Shown here: in pieces, positions 44,885 to 54,884 of the stretch
Layout: each line of letters opens with the position of its first letter
How positions within the stretch are numbered: position 1 is the stretch's first letter
NCBI GenBank assembly: GCA_944325155.1
Contig: CALUYY010000010.1
Location: forward strand, 1 to 64,000
DNA from: Candidatus Gastranaerophilales bacterium
GTDB taxonomy: Bacteria; Cyanobacteriota; Vampirovibrionia; Gastranaerophilales; Gastranaerophilaceae
Direction of reading: 5' to 3'
Length of the DNA: 64,000 nucleotides
The notes under the pieces: generated by a model
Databases searched by the model: none
Seen by the model: the letters and a program-made list of their open reading frames with translations, nothing else
Told to the model about the DNA's origin: nothing
Program-made: the position numbers and the translations under genes

Positions 44885-46894
44885 ATGGATGTACAAGAAG
44901 AAATACAAAAATTACGCAAAGAAATCGAATTAAATTCATATCTTTATTATGTGCTTGACGAGCCTAAACTTGAAGATTACGAGTATGATGAATTATTCCG
45001 CAGATTGGAGCGCCTTGAAAATGAACATCCCGAACTTATTACCCCCGATTCTCCGACGCAAAGGGTGGGCGGTATCAGTGAAAAATTTGTTCAGGTTCAG
45101 CATAAAAACAGATTATACAGCCTTGATAATTCAAATAACCCCGATGAGCTTAAAAAATGGTATGAAAGAGTTTTAAAAGAAGCCACACCCGATAATTCCG
45201 GACAGATGTCTTTATTTGAAACTTCAAAAAAAGATATTCCACTTGCGGTTGAATTGAAAATAGACGGGCTTGCCATTGCTCTTACTTATAAAAAAGGCGT
45301 TTTTGTTCAGGGCTTAACAAGGGGCGACGGCGTTATAGGAGAAGATATTACAAACAACCTGAAAACAATTAAATCAATTCCCCTGAAACTTTTTGAACCG
45401 GTTGACCTTGAAGTGAGGGGCGAAATTTATATGCCGATTAGTTCTTTTGAAAAATTAAACCAAAAACAAATCGAACTCGGTCAAAAAACATTTGCAAATC
45501 CGAGAAATGCGGCTTCAGGGACAGTCAGGCAGCTGGACCCTAAAATTACCGCCCAAAGGGACTTATCCATTTTTGTATACTTCGGACTTTTAAATAACCC
45601 CGAAATTAAAACCCACTCCCAAACGATGGAATATTTAAAAAAACTCGGATTCAGAACAAATAAAGTATACAAAGCATCGGGCATTGAAGAAGCAATTAAA
45701 TACATAAACGAGCTTGATGAAAAAAGAAAACATCTTAACTATGCAACAGACGGTGTTGTTGTAAAAGTTGACAGTCTGGAACTGCAAAATGAACTCGGGT
45801 TCACTTCTCATCACCCCAAATGGGCAACGGCGTATAAATTTCCCCCCGAAGCCGTCTGGAGCAGATTAAAAAATATATCCGTTCAAATCGGAAGAACGGG
45901 AATGGCCGTTCCCGTTGCGGAATTAGAGCCTGTAAACCTTGCGGGAAGCGTTGTTTCAAGGGCAAGCCTTTATAATTTTGATGAAATTAAAAGACTGGAT
46001 ATTGAAATAAACGACAGGGCGCTTGTAAAAAAAGCGGCAGAAATTATTCCGAAAGTAATAAGAACGGAAAAAACAAACGAATCAACCCCTTTTGTAATGC
46101 CGAAAAATTGCCCCTTTTGCGGAGAAAAACTTATTGAAGTCGAAGGTGAAGTTGCAATTTACTGCCCGAATAACAAAAGCTGCCCCGCCCAAATTAAAGG
46201 AAAAATTGAATATTTTGTTTCAAAGTATGCAATGGATATTGAAGGATTTGGCGAAAGCATAATAGATCAGCTTGTAACATTGGGAAAAGTTAAAAATTAT
46301 TCCGATTTATACTATTTAACTTTTGATGATTTTATGGAACTTGATTTGGTTAAGGAAAAGTCGGCAACAAACCTCTATAATGCGATTTCACAGAGTAAAA
46401 ATACAAAACTTTCAAAATTTTTAAACGCAATCGGAATAAGATTGGTGGGAAAAGAGAGCGCCGATATTCTTGCAAAAAGATTTAAAACGATTGATGAATT
46501 AAAAGAAGCTTCAATTGAAGAAATAAATTCGCTTGAAGGTATCGGTGAAAAAATGGCAAAAAATATTTATGATTATTTTCATAACGAAGAAAATCTTTTA
46601 ATTTTGGACCGTGCGCTCAAAGCGGGAATTATACTTGAAAATCCGTATACAATAAGTGAAAATTTAAAATTAAAAGGACAATCTTTTGTGATAACGGGAA
46701 CTTTGGAAAAATATTCAAGGGATGAAGCTCAAAACATACTGAAATCTCTCGGTGCAAAAACGCCGAATTCGGTGAGCAAAAATACAACTTATGTTATAGC
46801 GGGTTCAAATCCGGGGTCAAAATTTGACAAAGCAAAAGAACTGAACGTTCCGATTTTATCGGAAGAAGAATTTATTAATCTGGTTGAAAATTAA
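44885..46894 (+). CDS. ligA: NAD-dependent DNA ligase
   Basis: Seals nicks in replication and repair. The adenylation domain has the active-site Lys in VELKIDGLAI (about residue 121). A zinc finger CPFCGE...CPNNKSCP sits near residue 405. Helix-hairpin-helix repeats include NSLEGIGEKMAKNIY, and a C-terminal BRCT domain begins about 590 (LKGQSFVITGTLEKYSRDEA). At 669 aa it is full length. The SIMPL-domain gene follows 12 bp later. Confidence 0.98.
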   Translation: MDVQEEIQKLRKEIELNSYLYYVLDEPKLEDYEYDELFRRLERLENEHPELITPDSPTQRVGGISEKFVQVQHKNRLYSLDNSNNPDELKKWYERVLKEATPDNSGQMSLFETSKKDIPLAVELKIDGLAIALTYKKGVFVQGLTRGDGVIGEDITNNLKTIKSIPLKLFEPVDLEVRGEIYMPISSFEKLNQKQIELGQKTFANPRNAASGTVRQLDPKITAQRDLSIFVYFGLLNNPEIKTHSQTMEYLKKLGFRTNKVYKASGIEEAIKYINELDEKRKHLNYATDGVVVKVDSLELQNELGFTSHHPKWATAYKFPPEAVWSRLKNISVQIGRTGMAVPVAELEPVNLAGSVVSRASLYNFDEIKRLDIEINDRALVKKAAEIIPKVIRTEKTNESTPFVMPKNCPFCGEKLIEVEGEVAIYCPNNKSCPAQIKGKIEYFVSKYAMDIEGFGESIIDQLVTLGKVKNYSDLYYLTFDDFMELDLVKEKSATNLYNAISQSKNTKLSKFLNAIGIRLVGKESADILAKRFKTIDELKEASIEEINSLEGIGEKMAKNIYDYFHNEENLLILDRALKAGIILENPYTISENLKLKGQSFVITGTLEKYSRDEAQNILKSLGAKTPNSVSKNTTYVIAGSNPGSKFDKAKELNVPILSEEEFINLVEN

Positions 46895-46906
46895 GGAGAA
46901 AGTTTT

Positions 46907-47635
46907 ATGAAAAAAATTTTAGCCGTTTTGGCATTTTTAGCGGTTTTAGGTTTATCTTCCGTTTATGCGGCGGAAAATTCGGACAAAGGTTATATCTCGG
47001 TTAACGTTGAAGCAACCGAAGAATTGGACCCCACTTTGGTTAAAATTTCTTTTGCTATTCAAACGAGAGATAAAAATCCGGACAGTGCCGCAAATATAAA
47101 CAAAGAAACATCAACTAAAGCAATAAATGCCGTTAAAGCTCTTGTTGATGCGCAAAAAGGCGAAACAATAAAAACGACTTCATATTATTTAACGCCCGAA
47201 TATGCTTATAAAGACGGAAAAAGAAATTTAACGGGATATCTTGCTTCAAACACTCTGCAGGTTTCCCTTAAAGATGTTTCAAAAGCGGGAAAAATAATTG
47301 CCGTGGCGTTATCAAACGGTGCAAATTCCGTTAACAACCTTCAATTTATTTTGGAAGAAACAAACGATAACTGTAACGCTTTAATTCAAAAAGCTTCAAA
47401 AGGCGCAAAAGAAAGAGCGGATAAAATTGCTCAATCCATGGGAACAACGGTAACGGGAATTAAAAGTATATCGGCCGGATGTTCTTCATCTTCCAATTTT
47501 GGTATGGCAAATTTGAGATACTTAAATTCAAAAGCAGAAGCTGCCATGGATTCCGGCTCAAGCGCAAGTGTTCCCGTTGAATCGGGCAAAACCCAATTAA
47601 GAGCGTATGTTAATGCAGACTTTTTTGTAAAATAA
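46907..47635 (+). CDS. SIMPL-domain (DUF541) secreted protein
   Basis: A Sec signal (MKKILAVLAFLAVLGLSSVYA) is followed by the SIMPL/YggE-type fold: GYISVNVEATEELDPTLVKISFAI, TTSYYLTPEYAYKDGKRNLTGYLASNTLQV and GANSVNNLQFILEE. It is probably periplasmic; relatives affect oxidative stress or membrane functions. The ribosome site is taAGGAG, and an intrinsic terminator follows. Confidence 0.87.
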   Translation: MKKILAVLAFLAVLGLSSVYAAENSDKGYISVNVEATEELDPTLVKISFAIQTRDKNPDSAANINKETSTKAINAVKALVDAQKGETIKTTSYYLTPEYAYKDGKRNLTGYLASNTLQVSLKDVSKAGKIIAVALSNGANSVNNLQFILEETNDNCNALIQKASKGAKERADKIAQSMGTTVTGIKSISAGCSSSSNFGMANLRYLNSKAEAAMDSGSSASVPVESGKTQLRAYVNADFFVK

Positions 47636-47647
47636 AATTTCTTTTTT

Positions 47648-47683
47648 AAAAATCGCCCCTTTACTTCATCGGGGCGATTTTTT
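47648..47683 (+). terminator. Intrinsic terminator after the SIMPL gene
   Basis: AAAAATCGCCCC and GGGGCGATTTTT pair around an 11-base loop, followed by a T. Confidence 0.88.
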
Positions 47684-47749
47684 GCATTTAAAATTGACTT
47701 TTGTTTAAAATAACATTTAAAATAAAAATATAAATAAAAGGGATAATAT

Positions 47750-48172
47750 ATGCGCTTATTTATGGTTATAGTTTATGTTGCGATTGCATTTTATTTTGTA
47801 TTCGTGTCGCAGCCTGCAATATATGTCCCGATGTTTATTTTTGCGGTTCTTTTTATTTTTTCTCTTCCCGTATATAAAAAACATGTTATAAAAAATGTCA
47901 GAAAAAAAATTGTTGAAGCCCAAAAGCTTAAACAGGAAGGAAAAGAAGTTAAGCCTTTTATTGAAATCAATTCTTCCCCCTGGTATGTTTTAATGGAGCT
48001 TCCGGGTATTACAAGCCAAATGGCAAAAACTGCGGTTGCACTGAGAAAAGAAAACGGACCTTATCCTTCAATTGATGTTTTTATACAAATAACAAAAGTA
48101 AAACATGTTTATATCGAACACATAAAAGCCGTAGCTTACGTTAAAAATGAAATTCCGCCCGTAAAAAGATAA
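47750..48172 (+). CDS. Small membrane protein with ComEA-like helix-hairpin-helix domain
   Basis: 140 aa with two hydrophobic segments in the first 45 residues. A basic linker follows, then an HhH motif (EINSSPWYVLMELPGITSQMAKTAVALRKENGPYPSIDVF), the sequence type of ComEA and related DNA-binding domains. It could bind DNA at the membrane, but no other competence gene is adjacent. It converges on ffh with a 2-bp gap. Confidence 0.7.
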   Translation: MRLFMVIVYVAIAFYFVFVSQPAIYVPMFIFAVLFIFSLPVYKKHVIKNVRKKIVEAQKLKQEGKEVKPFIEINSSPWYVLMELPGITSQMAKTAVALRKENGPYPSIDVFIQITKVKHVYIEHIKAVAYVKNEIPPVKR

Positions 48173-48174
48173 TT

Positions 48175-49563
48175 TTATCTGAAGCGGTATTTATGTTTCA
48201 TTTTGTTTGCCTGATTTATCATATTTAATTGGGCGGCTTTTTGGTTTTTGCCTTTCATCATATCTTTAAAACCGCCTAAGCCCTTCATCATTTTTCTCAT
48301 CATATCAAACTGCTGGATAAATTTGTTAAATTCATCCAAGCTGACACCTGCGCCTTTTGCTATTCTTTTTTTTCTTGAAGAATTTAAAATGTCGGGGTTT
48401 TTTCTTTCTTCCTTTGTCATTGATGAAATCATAACTTCAATTTTTTTAAGCTGTTTTTCGCCTTCATGGGAAATTTTTTGTCTGTCGTCTTTATTCAGCC
48501 CTTTAATGGGAAGCATTCCCAAAATGCCTTCTAATGAACCGAGCATTTTCATTTGTTTTTGCATTTTCAGAAAATCTTCAAATGAAAATGTATTTTTAAG
48601 CATCGCTTCTTCTAATTCTTTTGCATTTTCTTCATCAAATGCTTTTTGCGCTTTTTCAACAAGGGTAACGACATCTCCCATGCCGAGAATTCTGTTTGCC
48701 ATCCTGTCGGGATAAAAGTTTTCCAGAGGTTCTATTTTTTCACCCGTTGAAACAAGTTTAATCGGTTTTTTTGTTGAATATGTAACGGATAATGCCGCAC
48801 CGCCTCTTGTGTCGCCGTCTAATTTAGTTAAAATAATACCCGTTATTCCTATTTGTTCATCAAAGTTTCTTGCGATATCAACGGCTTCCTGCCCCGTCAT
48901 CGAATCAATTACAAGAAGTTTTTCGTTAACGGGATATTTTTTTTCAATGAGCATTAATTCCGCCATCATCTCCGTATCAATCTGGAGTCTTCCTGCGGTA
49001 TCCAAAATTAAAACACCGTTATTTTTTTCTTTTGCATAATTAATTGCATTATCTATAATTTCAAGTACGTTTTTTGAGCCTTCAAGAGTATAAAAATCAA
49101 TGTTGTTTTCATCGGCTAAAACATTTAGCTGTTTAATGGCGGCGGGTCTGTAAATATCGCATGCAACAAGGAGAGGATTTATTCCTTCTTCTTTTAATTT
49201 TTTTGCAAGTTTAGCTGATGTTGTTGTTTTACCTGACCCTTGAAGTCCGAGCATTAAAATAAAAGAAGGGTTTGAATTTAAATTTAAGGGTTTATATTCT
49301 CCGCCCAAAAGCTCTTTTAATTCATCATATACTATTTTTACCAGCTGTTCCGACGGCTTTACGCTTTTTAAAACGGCTTCGCCGAGTGCTTTTTCTTTTA
49401 TGTTCGCTATAAAAGGTTTAACCACGTTTAATGAAACATCCGCATCAAGAAGCGCACGTCTTATTTCTCTTATGGCATCCTGCATATTATCTTCGGTTAA
49501 AGCGGCGTTTCCCGAAGCTTTTCTTATAACTTCCTGTAATTTTTCAGATAAATTATCAAACAT
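48175..49563 (-). CDS. ffh: Signal recognition particle protein Ffh
   Basis: SRP GTPase that delivers nascent membrane proteins. The N-domain helices are followed by the G-domain with Walker A GLQGSGKTT (106-114), DTAGRLQ and TKLDGDTRGGAALS. The methionine-rich M-domain begins about 320 (MQKQMKMLGSLEGILGMLP, FDMMRKMMKGLGGFKDMMKG) and ends with a basic tail. At 462 aa it is full length. The 4.5S RNA gene was not seen in the window. Confidence 0.98.
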   Translation of the reverse strand: MFDNLSEKLQEVIRKASGNAALTEDNMQDAIREIRRALLDADVSLNVVKPFIANIKEKALGEAVLKSVKPSEQLVKIVYDELKELLGGEYKPLNLNSNPSFILMLGLQGSGKTTTSAKLAKKLKEEGINPLLVACDIYRPAAIKQLNVLADENNIDFYTLEGSKNVLEIIDNAINYAKEKNNGVLILDTAGRLQIDTEMMAELMLIEKKYPVNEKLLVIDSMTGQEAVDIARNFDEQIGITGIILTKLDGDTRGGAALSVTYSTKKPIKLVSTGEKIEPLENFYPDRMANRILGMGDVVTLVEKAQKAFDEENAKELEEAMLKNTFSFEDFLKMQKQMKMLGSLEGILGMLPIKGLNKDDRQKISHEGEKQLKKIEVMISSMTKEERKNPDILNSSRKKRIAKGAGVSLDEFNKFIQQFDMMRKMMKGLGGFKDMMKGKNQKAAQLNMINQANKMKHKYRFR

Positions 49564-49587
49564 AAAAAAATGATACCATAAAAATTT

Positions 49588-50436
49588 TTATTCTTCCCCG
49601 AGTGAACAATCGGTTAAAATAAAGCCCAAATTTTTAATATCTTCAATTAAAGTTTTATCTTCAATTATTAAAAATTCTCCGTAATTATTCGGTTTTAAAA
49701 TTTCTTTTTCATAGTATGCGGGATGAATTAAAACTTCGACTATTCCTTTATCTATAACTTTTAATCCTTCAAGAATCGTGTTTTTGTCCATAAAACCCGT
49801 ATAAGTTACGCCGATTAGATAATCATTTGTTATAAAATTATCTTTGATTAATTTTTTATTTCCAATGCTTAAGAAATCCAAAAGTGCTAATTTGATTAAA
49901 TTGACGGGATATTTGCATGTCAGATGTTTTTTGATTGATTTTACAAAATAAGGTTTTTCAAACTGCGTTCTTATATAAGGTATCTTATATTCTTCCGCTA
50001 ATTTTATTATTAATTTAAAAAGGTTCGGAATTGAGTGGGTATGAACATGGGAATTAATGTGGTTTATTTTAAAATCGCTTAAAATGCGCTCAATTTGTGC
50101 TCTCATTTCAAATTCTGCGGCATTAATAAAATTTTTATCAAACGATTTTTTTAATAAATTAATGTATCCGTTATTAAAATTATTTTTTGAATCAACAAGA
50201 AATTTATTTTTTGTTAAACTTTTTCCTTCAACCAGATTAATATGAATTCCAAAAAACGTTTCTTTTAAATCTTTGCTTAAAGAAACGGCTTCACCGTATC
50301 CTTCCGTATTGGACAAAACGCAGCTTGTTTTTATGATACCGGATTTTATTCCCTTATATACTCCCATATTAAAAGGATTGGAATGGCCGAAATCATCAGA
50401 ATTGAAAATTAAATATTTTTTATTTTGATAAGACAT
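49588..50436 (-). CDS. ChbG/HpnK-type polysaccharide deacetylase-like protein
   Basis: The family removes acetyl groups from chito-oligosaccharides or related sugars. The metal site is suggested by SDDFGHSNPFN (Asp14-Asp15), FGIHINLVEG and the His-rich INHINSHVHTHSIPN. At 282 aa it is typical. Its start overlaps the LOG-family gene by 17 bp, so the two are probably one transcript. The natural substrate is not evident. Confidence 0.85.
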   Translation of the reverse strand: MSYQNKKYLIFNSDDFGHSNPFNMGVYKGIKSGIIKTSCVLSNTEGYGEAVSLSKDLKETFFGIHINLVEGKSLTKNKFLVDSKNNFNNGYINLLKKSFDKNFINAAEFEMRAQIERILSDFKINHINSHVHTHSIPNLFKLIIKLAEEYKIPYIRTQFEKPYFVKSIKKHLTCKYPVNLIKLALLDFLSIGNKKLIKDNFITNDYLIGVTYTGFMDKNTILEGLKVIDKGIVEVLIHPAYYEKEILKPNNYGEFLIIEDKTLIEDIKNLGFILTDCSLGEE

Positions 50437-51028
50437 TGTGAATCAATTCTTCTTTTTGGGATTTTGTATCATCAAATTTATAACTGTTTAAATATTTAAT
50501 AACTTCATCAGGGCTGTTTGCAACATAATAAAGATTCTTTGAATCTTTTGCCGCAAATTTTTCACTTATAATTTTTTCAAAAAAGTTTAATAAATCATTA
50601 TAAAAACCGTTTGTGTTTAAAATTACGATTGCTTTGTTGTTATAGCATAATTGTTTTTGAACAATCATCTCCGATAATTCTTCCAAAGTCCCGAATCCGC
50701 CCGCAAGCGCGATGACCGCATCCGATTTTTCATCCAGCGTTGCTTTTCTTTCGCGCATTTCTTTTGTTAAATAAAATTCATCACAAAAAGCTTCGCTAAC
50801 CCCAAGGTCATATAATTTTGCGGGCATAACCCCTATAACTTTTGAGCCGTTATCTTTGGCGCTTTTTGCAACTTTATACATAAGCCCGAGTTTTGAGCCG
50901 CCGTAGACTACGTTATAATTATTTTTTGCAAGAAGAACACCTAAATTTTCGGCGTCTTTATAATAAATATCTTCCAGAGAATTGCTTGATGAACAGTATA
51001 CGCAGACATTTTTAATTTTATTATTCAT
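50420..51028 (-). CDS. LOG-family nucleoside 5'-monophosphate phosphoribohydrolase-like protein
   Basis: A Rossmann-fold protein of the TIGR00730/LOG family, which includes cytokinin-activating phosphoribohydrolases. The motif VIALAGGFGTLEELSEMI is the family's PGGxGTxxE with the first Pro changed to Ala, and GGSKLGLMYKVAKSA lies upstream. The substrate is probably a purine nucleotide. 202 aa, usual length. It overlaps the ChbG-like gene. Confidence 0.87.
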   Translation of the reverse strand: MNNKIKNVCVYCSSSNSLEDIYYKDAENLGVLLAKNNYNVVYGGSKLGLMYKVAKSAKDNGSKVIGVMPAKLYDLGVSEAFCDEFYLTKEMRERKATLDEKSDAVIALAGGFGTLEELSEMIVQKQLCYNNKAIVILNTNGFYNDLLNFFEKIISEKFAAKDSKNLYYVANSPDEVIKYLNSYKFDDTKSQKEELIHNVLSK

Positions 51029-51052
51029 AACCTAAGTATATAAAAGCATAAA

Positions 51053-52111
51053 TTAATAGTCAAACAAACTGTTGGAAGGTATCATAATGGGCGATGTTAC
51101 CGAATTTTGCGGATTTGTTCTCGTGAAATTCGATTCGATTATTGAAGGAACGCCGAGAGGAGTTTTATCTTTAGCGGGCATTTCAATTACTTTTTGTTCT
51201 TTAACTTCGGCGGGTATTCCCTGATTTTGTTCAACGGATGCCTGTTTTTTTGCGGCGGACATTTTAAAAATGTCCGAAACATCATAAGAAACAACGCTGT
51301 TATTTTGCTGTTCGGTTATATAAATTTTTGCTTTCTTTTCATCAAGGCTAATACAATAAGGTTTCTTTGCATACATTAAAACGGTATGATTTCCGTTTTT
51401 GTCATACATAACAACCGACCCTTTATTGTAATTTGCGGCGTATAAATTATCATAAGGGTCAATTGCAAGCCCGATGGGGCCGCTTACTTCTTTTGTGCCG
51501 TCCGCAAAAACGGTTTTTGTAAGCCCGTCTTTTGAAATTTTAAAAATTTTATTTTCGGAAAAACTTGCAACATACATATTGCTTTCAGAATCAATTACAA
51601 GCCCCGATGGTGCCGGTACGCTTCCGACTATTGAAGTTTTCAGGCTTTGCTGCGCTTTTATTTTTGATTCCTGTGCAAGTTCGTTTTGTCTTTTTGAAAT
51701 TTTATTTTGCAGAACCGTTGCTTTTGTTCCGTATTCGGAATTTGAAGGAATTTTATTTAAATAAGTTGCGGCTTTTGATAAATATCCCTTTTTAAACAGT
51801 AATTCAGACAACTGATATGCACTTTCATAATCATCGGGCTGAATTTTTAACAGTGCTTCATAAGAATTAATTGCGTCTTGATATTTCCCTGAAGCTTCCT
51901 GTATTCTTGCAAGGTTATAATAAGCTTCATAGAAATCGGGGCTGATTGAAATTGCTTTTTTAAAAGTTGCGATTGATTGTTCGATTTTATCCTGTTCGTA
52001 TAAATCGATGCCTTTATTGTATAAAACGGTTGCATCATCTTCAATTGAAGCAAATGAAGGCATTATAACCGCAAAGAAAAGTAAACCGCTCAACAAAAAA
52101 CTTTTTTTCAT
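51053..52111 (-). CDS. Secreted TPR and NHL/SMP30-like beta-propeller protein
   Basis: A Sec signal (MKKSFLLSGLLFFAVIMPSFA) precedes about three TPR repeats (GIDLYEQDKIEQSIATFKKA, YEAYYNLARIQEASGKYQD). A propeller-like segment follows (PSGLVIDSESNMYVASFSENKIFKI, GPIGLAIDPYDNLYAANYNKG), then a low-complexity tail. It probably acts in the periplasm or at the surface. Relatives are widespread but their roles are mostly unknown. Confidence 0.78.
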   Translation of the reverse strand: MKKSFLLSGLLFFAVIMPSFASIEDDATVLYNKGIDLYEQDKIEQSIATFKKAISISPDFYEAYYNLARIQEASGKYQDAINSYEALLKIQPDDYESAYQLSELLFKKGYLSKAATYLNKIPSNSEYGTKATVLQNKISKRQNELAQESKIKAQQSLKTSIVGSVPAPSGLVIDSESNMYVASFSENKIFKISKDGLTKTVFADGTKEVSGPIGLAIDPYDNLYAANYNKGSVVMYDKNGNHTVLMYAKKPYCISLDEKKAKIYITEQQNNSVVSYDVSDIFKMSAAKKQASVEQNQGIPAEVKEQKVIEMPAKDKTPLGVPSIIESNFTRTNPQNSVTSPIMIPSNSLFDY

Positions 52112-52180
52112 GGTAGTATTGTAGCAAAAATCAAATGTAAATACAAATATAGAAAATTTTTATTTCACTAAGGAAAAATA

Positions 52181-53167
52181 ATGCTGATATTCGGAATTGA
52201 AACAAGCTGTGATGAAACGGCATGTGCAATAATCAAAGACGGAAGAGAAGTTATATCAAATGTTGTGGCTTCACAAATTAAAACCCATGAAATCTTCGGC
52301 GGGGTAGTTCCCGAAGTTGCCGCAAGAGAACATTTAGATACAATAAATGTCGTTATAAATGAAACATTTGATATTGCAAAAAAAGAATTCAACATAAACC
52401 CTGATGACATTGACGCTTTTTCATCAACCGCAGGTCCCGGGCTTGTAGGGTGTCTTTTGGTCGGCTTAAATGCCGCAAAAGCATTATCTTTATCCTATAA
52501 TAAGCCTTTTATCGGTGTTAACCATCTAAAGGCCCATGTTTGCGCAAATTTTTTAGAATCGGATTTAAAACCCCCTTTTATATGCCTTCTTGTTTCGGGC
52601 GGACATACGCAGGTTATAAAAATTGACGATTACGATAAACAGGAAATCATAGCTTCCACCATAGACGATGCAACGGGAGAAGTTTATGATAAAGCGGCAA
52701 GGCTTATGGGTTTAACATACCCCGGCGGAATTAAACTTGATAAAATAGCGCAGACGGGAAATAAATATGCATTTAAACTTCCCGAAGCCAAAGTAAAAGA
52801 AAACGAATTCAGCTTTTCGGGGCTAAAAACAGCGGTTTTAAGACTTGTTCAATCGTACAGGGGAAAAGAATTACCGGTTAACGATATATCGGCAAGTTTT
52901 CAGGAAACCATAACAACAACATTAATAAATAAAACAAAATTTCTGGCGGATAAATATAATATAAAAACTATTGCGCTGTCGGGCGGAGTTGCCGCAAATT
53001 CAAGATTAAGAGAAAAGCTTTTTGAACTTCAAAGTGAAGGTTATAATACATTTGCGCCAAAGATGAAATTTTGCACCGATAATGCGGCAATGGTTGCGTC
53101 ATGTGCGTATTTTTGCCCGATAAAAACGGATGATTCTCTTATATTGGAAGCATTTTCAAGAGGATAA
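52181..53167 (+). CDS. tsaD: tRNA t6A modification protein TsaD
   Basis: Threonylcarbamoyl transferase subunit acting on tRNAs that read ANN codons. An ASKHA-fold protein: LIFGIETSCDETACAI at the start, VPEVAAREH, the metal-binding HLKAH, LLVSGGHTQ, and the late ALSGGVAANSRLRE with FCTDNAAMVA. 328 aa, usual length. AAGGA precedes the ATG. It converges on the Ycf45-like gene with 1 bp between. Confidence 0.97.
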   Translation: MLIFGIETSCDETACAIIKDGREVISNVVASQIKTHEIFGGVVPEVAAREHLDTINVVINETFDIAKKEFNINPDDIDAFSSTAGPGLVGCLLVGLNAAKALSLSYNKPFIGVNHLKAHVCANFLESDLKPPFICLLVSGGHTQVIKIDDYDKQEIIASTIDDATGEVYDKAARLMGLTYPGGIKLDKIAQTGNKYAFKLPEAKVKENEFSFSGLKTAVLRLVQSYRGKELPVNDISASFQETITTTLINKTKFLADKYNIKTIALSGGVAANSRLREKLFELQSEGYNTFAPKMKFCTDNAAMVASCAYFCPIKTDDSLILEAFSRG

Positions 53168-53168
53168 T

Positions 53169-54767
53169 TTAATCTTCGTTTCTTGAAATTCTTATTCTTC
53201 TTAAATTTCCTTCGCCGAAACTCTGCGAATGAAGATTATAAGAATCCGCAAGCTCATGCTGTAATTTTCTTATATTTTGGGGCTGCGGTTCAAGTTCAAC
53301 GCTTTCGGCTCCTTCCATAACTTTTGCAATGGCAGCTTTTGCCTCATCAAGCGCAAGCTCGCAATCGTCTTTATAATCGGTTGTAACTTCTTTAAAGTCG
53401 GGGTTGTCGGCTAAATGAAGGGCGTCTTTCAAAACTTTTTGAATTTGCGACATTGAATTTGTTCTTACAAAATAAACGGGCAGCCTGTATTCGTTTGCAA
53501 CCGATAAAATTTTTGTTCCGCCTTTTGCAAAGTTTTTGTGCGCAATGACCAAATCCGCATCTTCGACATTTTTTGCTATTTCAACATCAATATCAAGTCT
53601 TTCTATTATTTTATTTACAATTGACCTTGAAACGGCATAGATATAAATTTTCTTTCTGTTTTTAACGGAATTAACGTATTTTTGCCTGTTAAAAGAAAAA
53701 TTCATCGGGTTTTGGGTTCTCTGGTCAAGCTCGTTTACTCTGTCTATGGTTTTTTCAAGCTCCGATTTATCCGGAACCTTATATTCATAAACCTGATCAA
53801 CTTTTCTTATCTCCGGCGTTACGGGCCATCCTCTTAAAATGCAGTCAACCGCTTCTGCGGTATTTTTGTAAACAGCAAGAGTGTTTCTGTCGATGATTTC
53901 AATAACAATATCAAATGTCGGCTGTTTTTCTCTTTCCAATACCGTTTTTTGACATCCCCTGTGTTTTGCTTCATCATCGCCAAGCGTAACGGAGCTGACG
54001 CCGCCGACCAAATCGCTCATTGCGGGGTTTTTAATAAGGTTGTCCAAAGTGTTGCCGTGTGCCGTTGCAATAAGCATAACGCCTCGTTCCGCTATTGTCC
54101 TTGCGGCGGCAACTTCAAGCTCCGTTCCTATTTCATCAACAACTATAACTTCGGGCGTATGGTTTTCAACCGCCTCAATCATTATATCTTTTTGCATTTC
54201 GGGCTGCGGCACCTGCATTCTTCTTGCTTTCCCGATTGCAGGGTGTGCAACGTCGCCGTCGCCCGCAATTTCGTTTGACGTGTCAACGACAACAACTCTT
54301 TTTCCGAGTTCATCCGCCACAAGTCTTGAAATTTCTCTTAATTTTGTTGTTTTGCCGACGCCCGGGCGCCCTAAAAATAAAATGCTTTTATTTTGCATTA
54401 CAAAATCTTTAATACATGCGATTGTTCCCGTAATTACACGTCCTATGCGGCATGTAAGCCCGATTATTTTACCCTGTCTGTTTCTGATTGCGCTTATTCT
54501 GTGCAGTGTTCCCGCTATTCCCGAGCGGTTATCGTTTGTAAAATCGGGGATTTTTGATGTTATATAATCGATATCATCGCTTGTAACGGTATCCGTTCCT
54601 AAGTATTCAATCTTTCCGTTTCCTATTCTAACCTCGGGCAGCCTTCCTATATCAAGGACAATTTCAATCGCATCGTCCAAAAGCCCGTCATAAATGTTTC
54701 TTTTAATTCTTGGAGGTAAAATTTCAATTAATTTGGTGAGGTCGTTTTGAAACTGCACTTCACTCAT
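53169..54767 (-). CDS. AAA+ ATPase with C-terminal R3H domain (Ycf45-like)
   Basis: The AAA part, related to SpoIIIAA, has Walker A FLGRPGVGKTTKLREI (about residue 131) and VIVVDEIGTELEVAAARTIAERGV as Walker B and sensor. A long C-terminus ends in an R3H-like motif (RKLQHELADSYNLHSQSFGEGN) that binds single-stranded nucleic acid. This 532-aa architecture is typical of cyanobacterial Ycf45 proteins, and is one reason for suggesting a cyanobacterial relative. Function in these bacteria is not established. Confidence 0.85.
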   Translation of the reverse strand: MSEVQFQNDLTKLIEILPPRIKRNIYDGLLDDAIEIVLDIGRLPEVRIGNGKIEYLGTDTVTSDDIDYITSKIPDFTNDNRSGIAGTLHRISAIRNRQGKIIGLTCRIGRVITGTIACIKDFVMQNKSILFLGRPGVGKTTKLREISRLVADELGKRVVVVDTSNEIAGDGDVAHPAIGKARRMQVPQPEMQKDIMIEAVENHTPEVIVVDEIGTELEVAAARTIAERGVMLIATAHGNTLDNLIKNPAMSDLVGGVSSVTLGDDEAKHRGCQKTVLEREKQPTFDIVIEIIDRNTLAVYKNTAEAVDCILRGWPVTPEIRKVDQVYEYKVPDKSELEKTIDRVNELDQRTQNPMNFSFNRQKYVNSVKNRKKIYIYAVSRSIVNKIIERLDIDVEIAKNVEDADLVIAHKNFAKGGTKILSVANEYRLPVYFVRTNSMSQIQKVLKDALHLADNPDFKEVTTDYKDDCELALDEAKAAIAKVMEGAESVELEPQPQNIRKLQHELADSYNLHSQSFGEGNLRRIRISRNED

Positions 54768-54884
54768 AAATTTTTAATCGCCTTTCAACAAGCTGCAAAC
54801 ATCAAAAAAGCTTTCTATAATTATTATAAACCATTCTATAAGAAATACAAGAGTAGTAATACTTTTATAACACCCTAAAACCTT

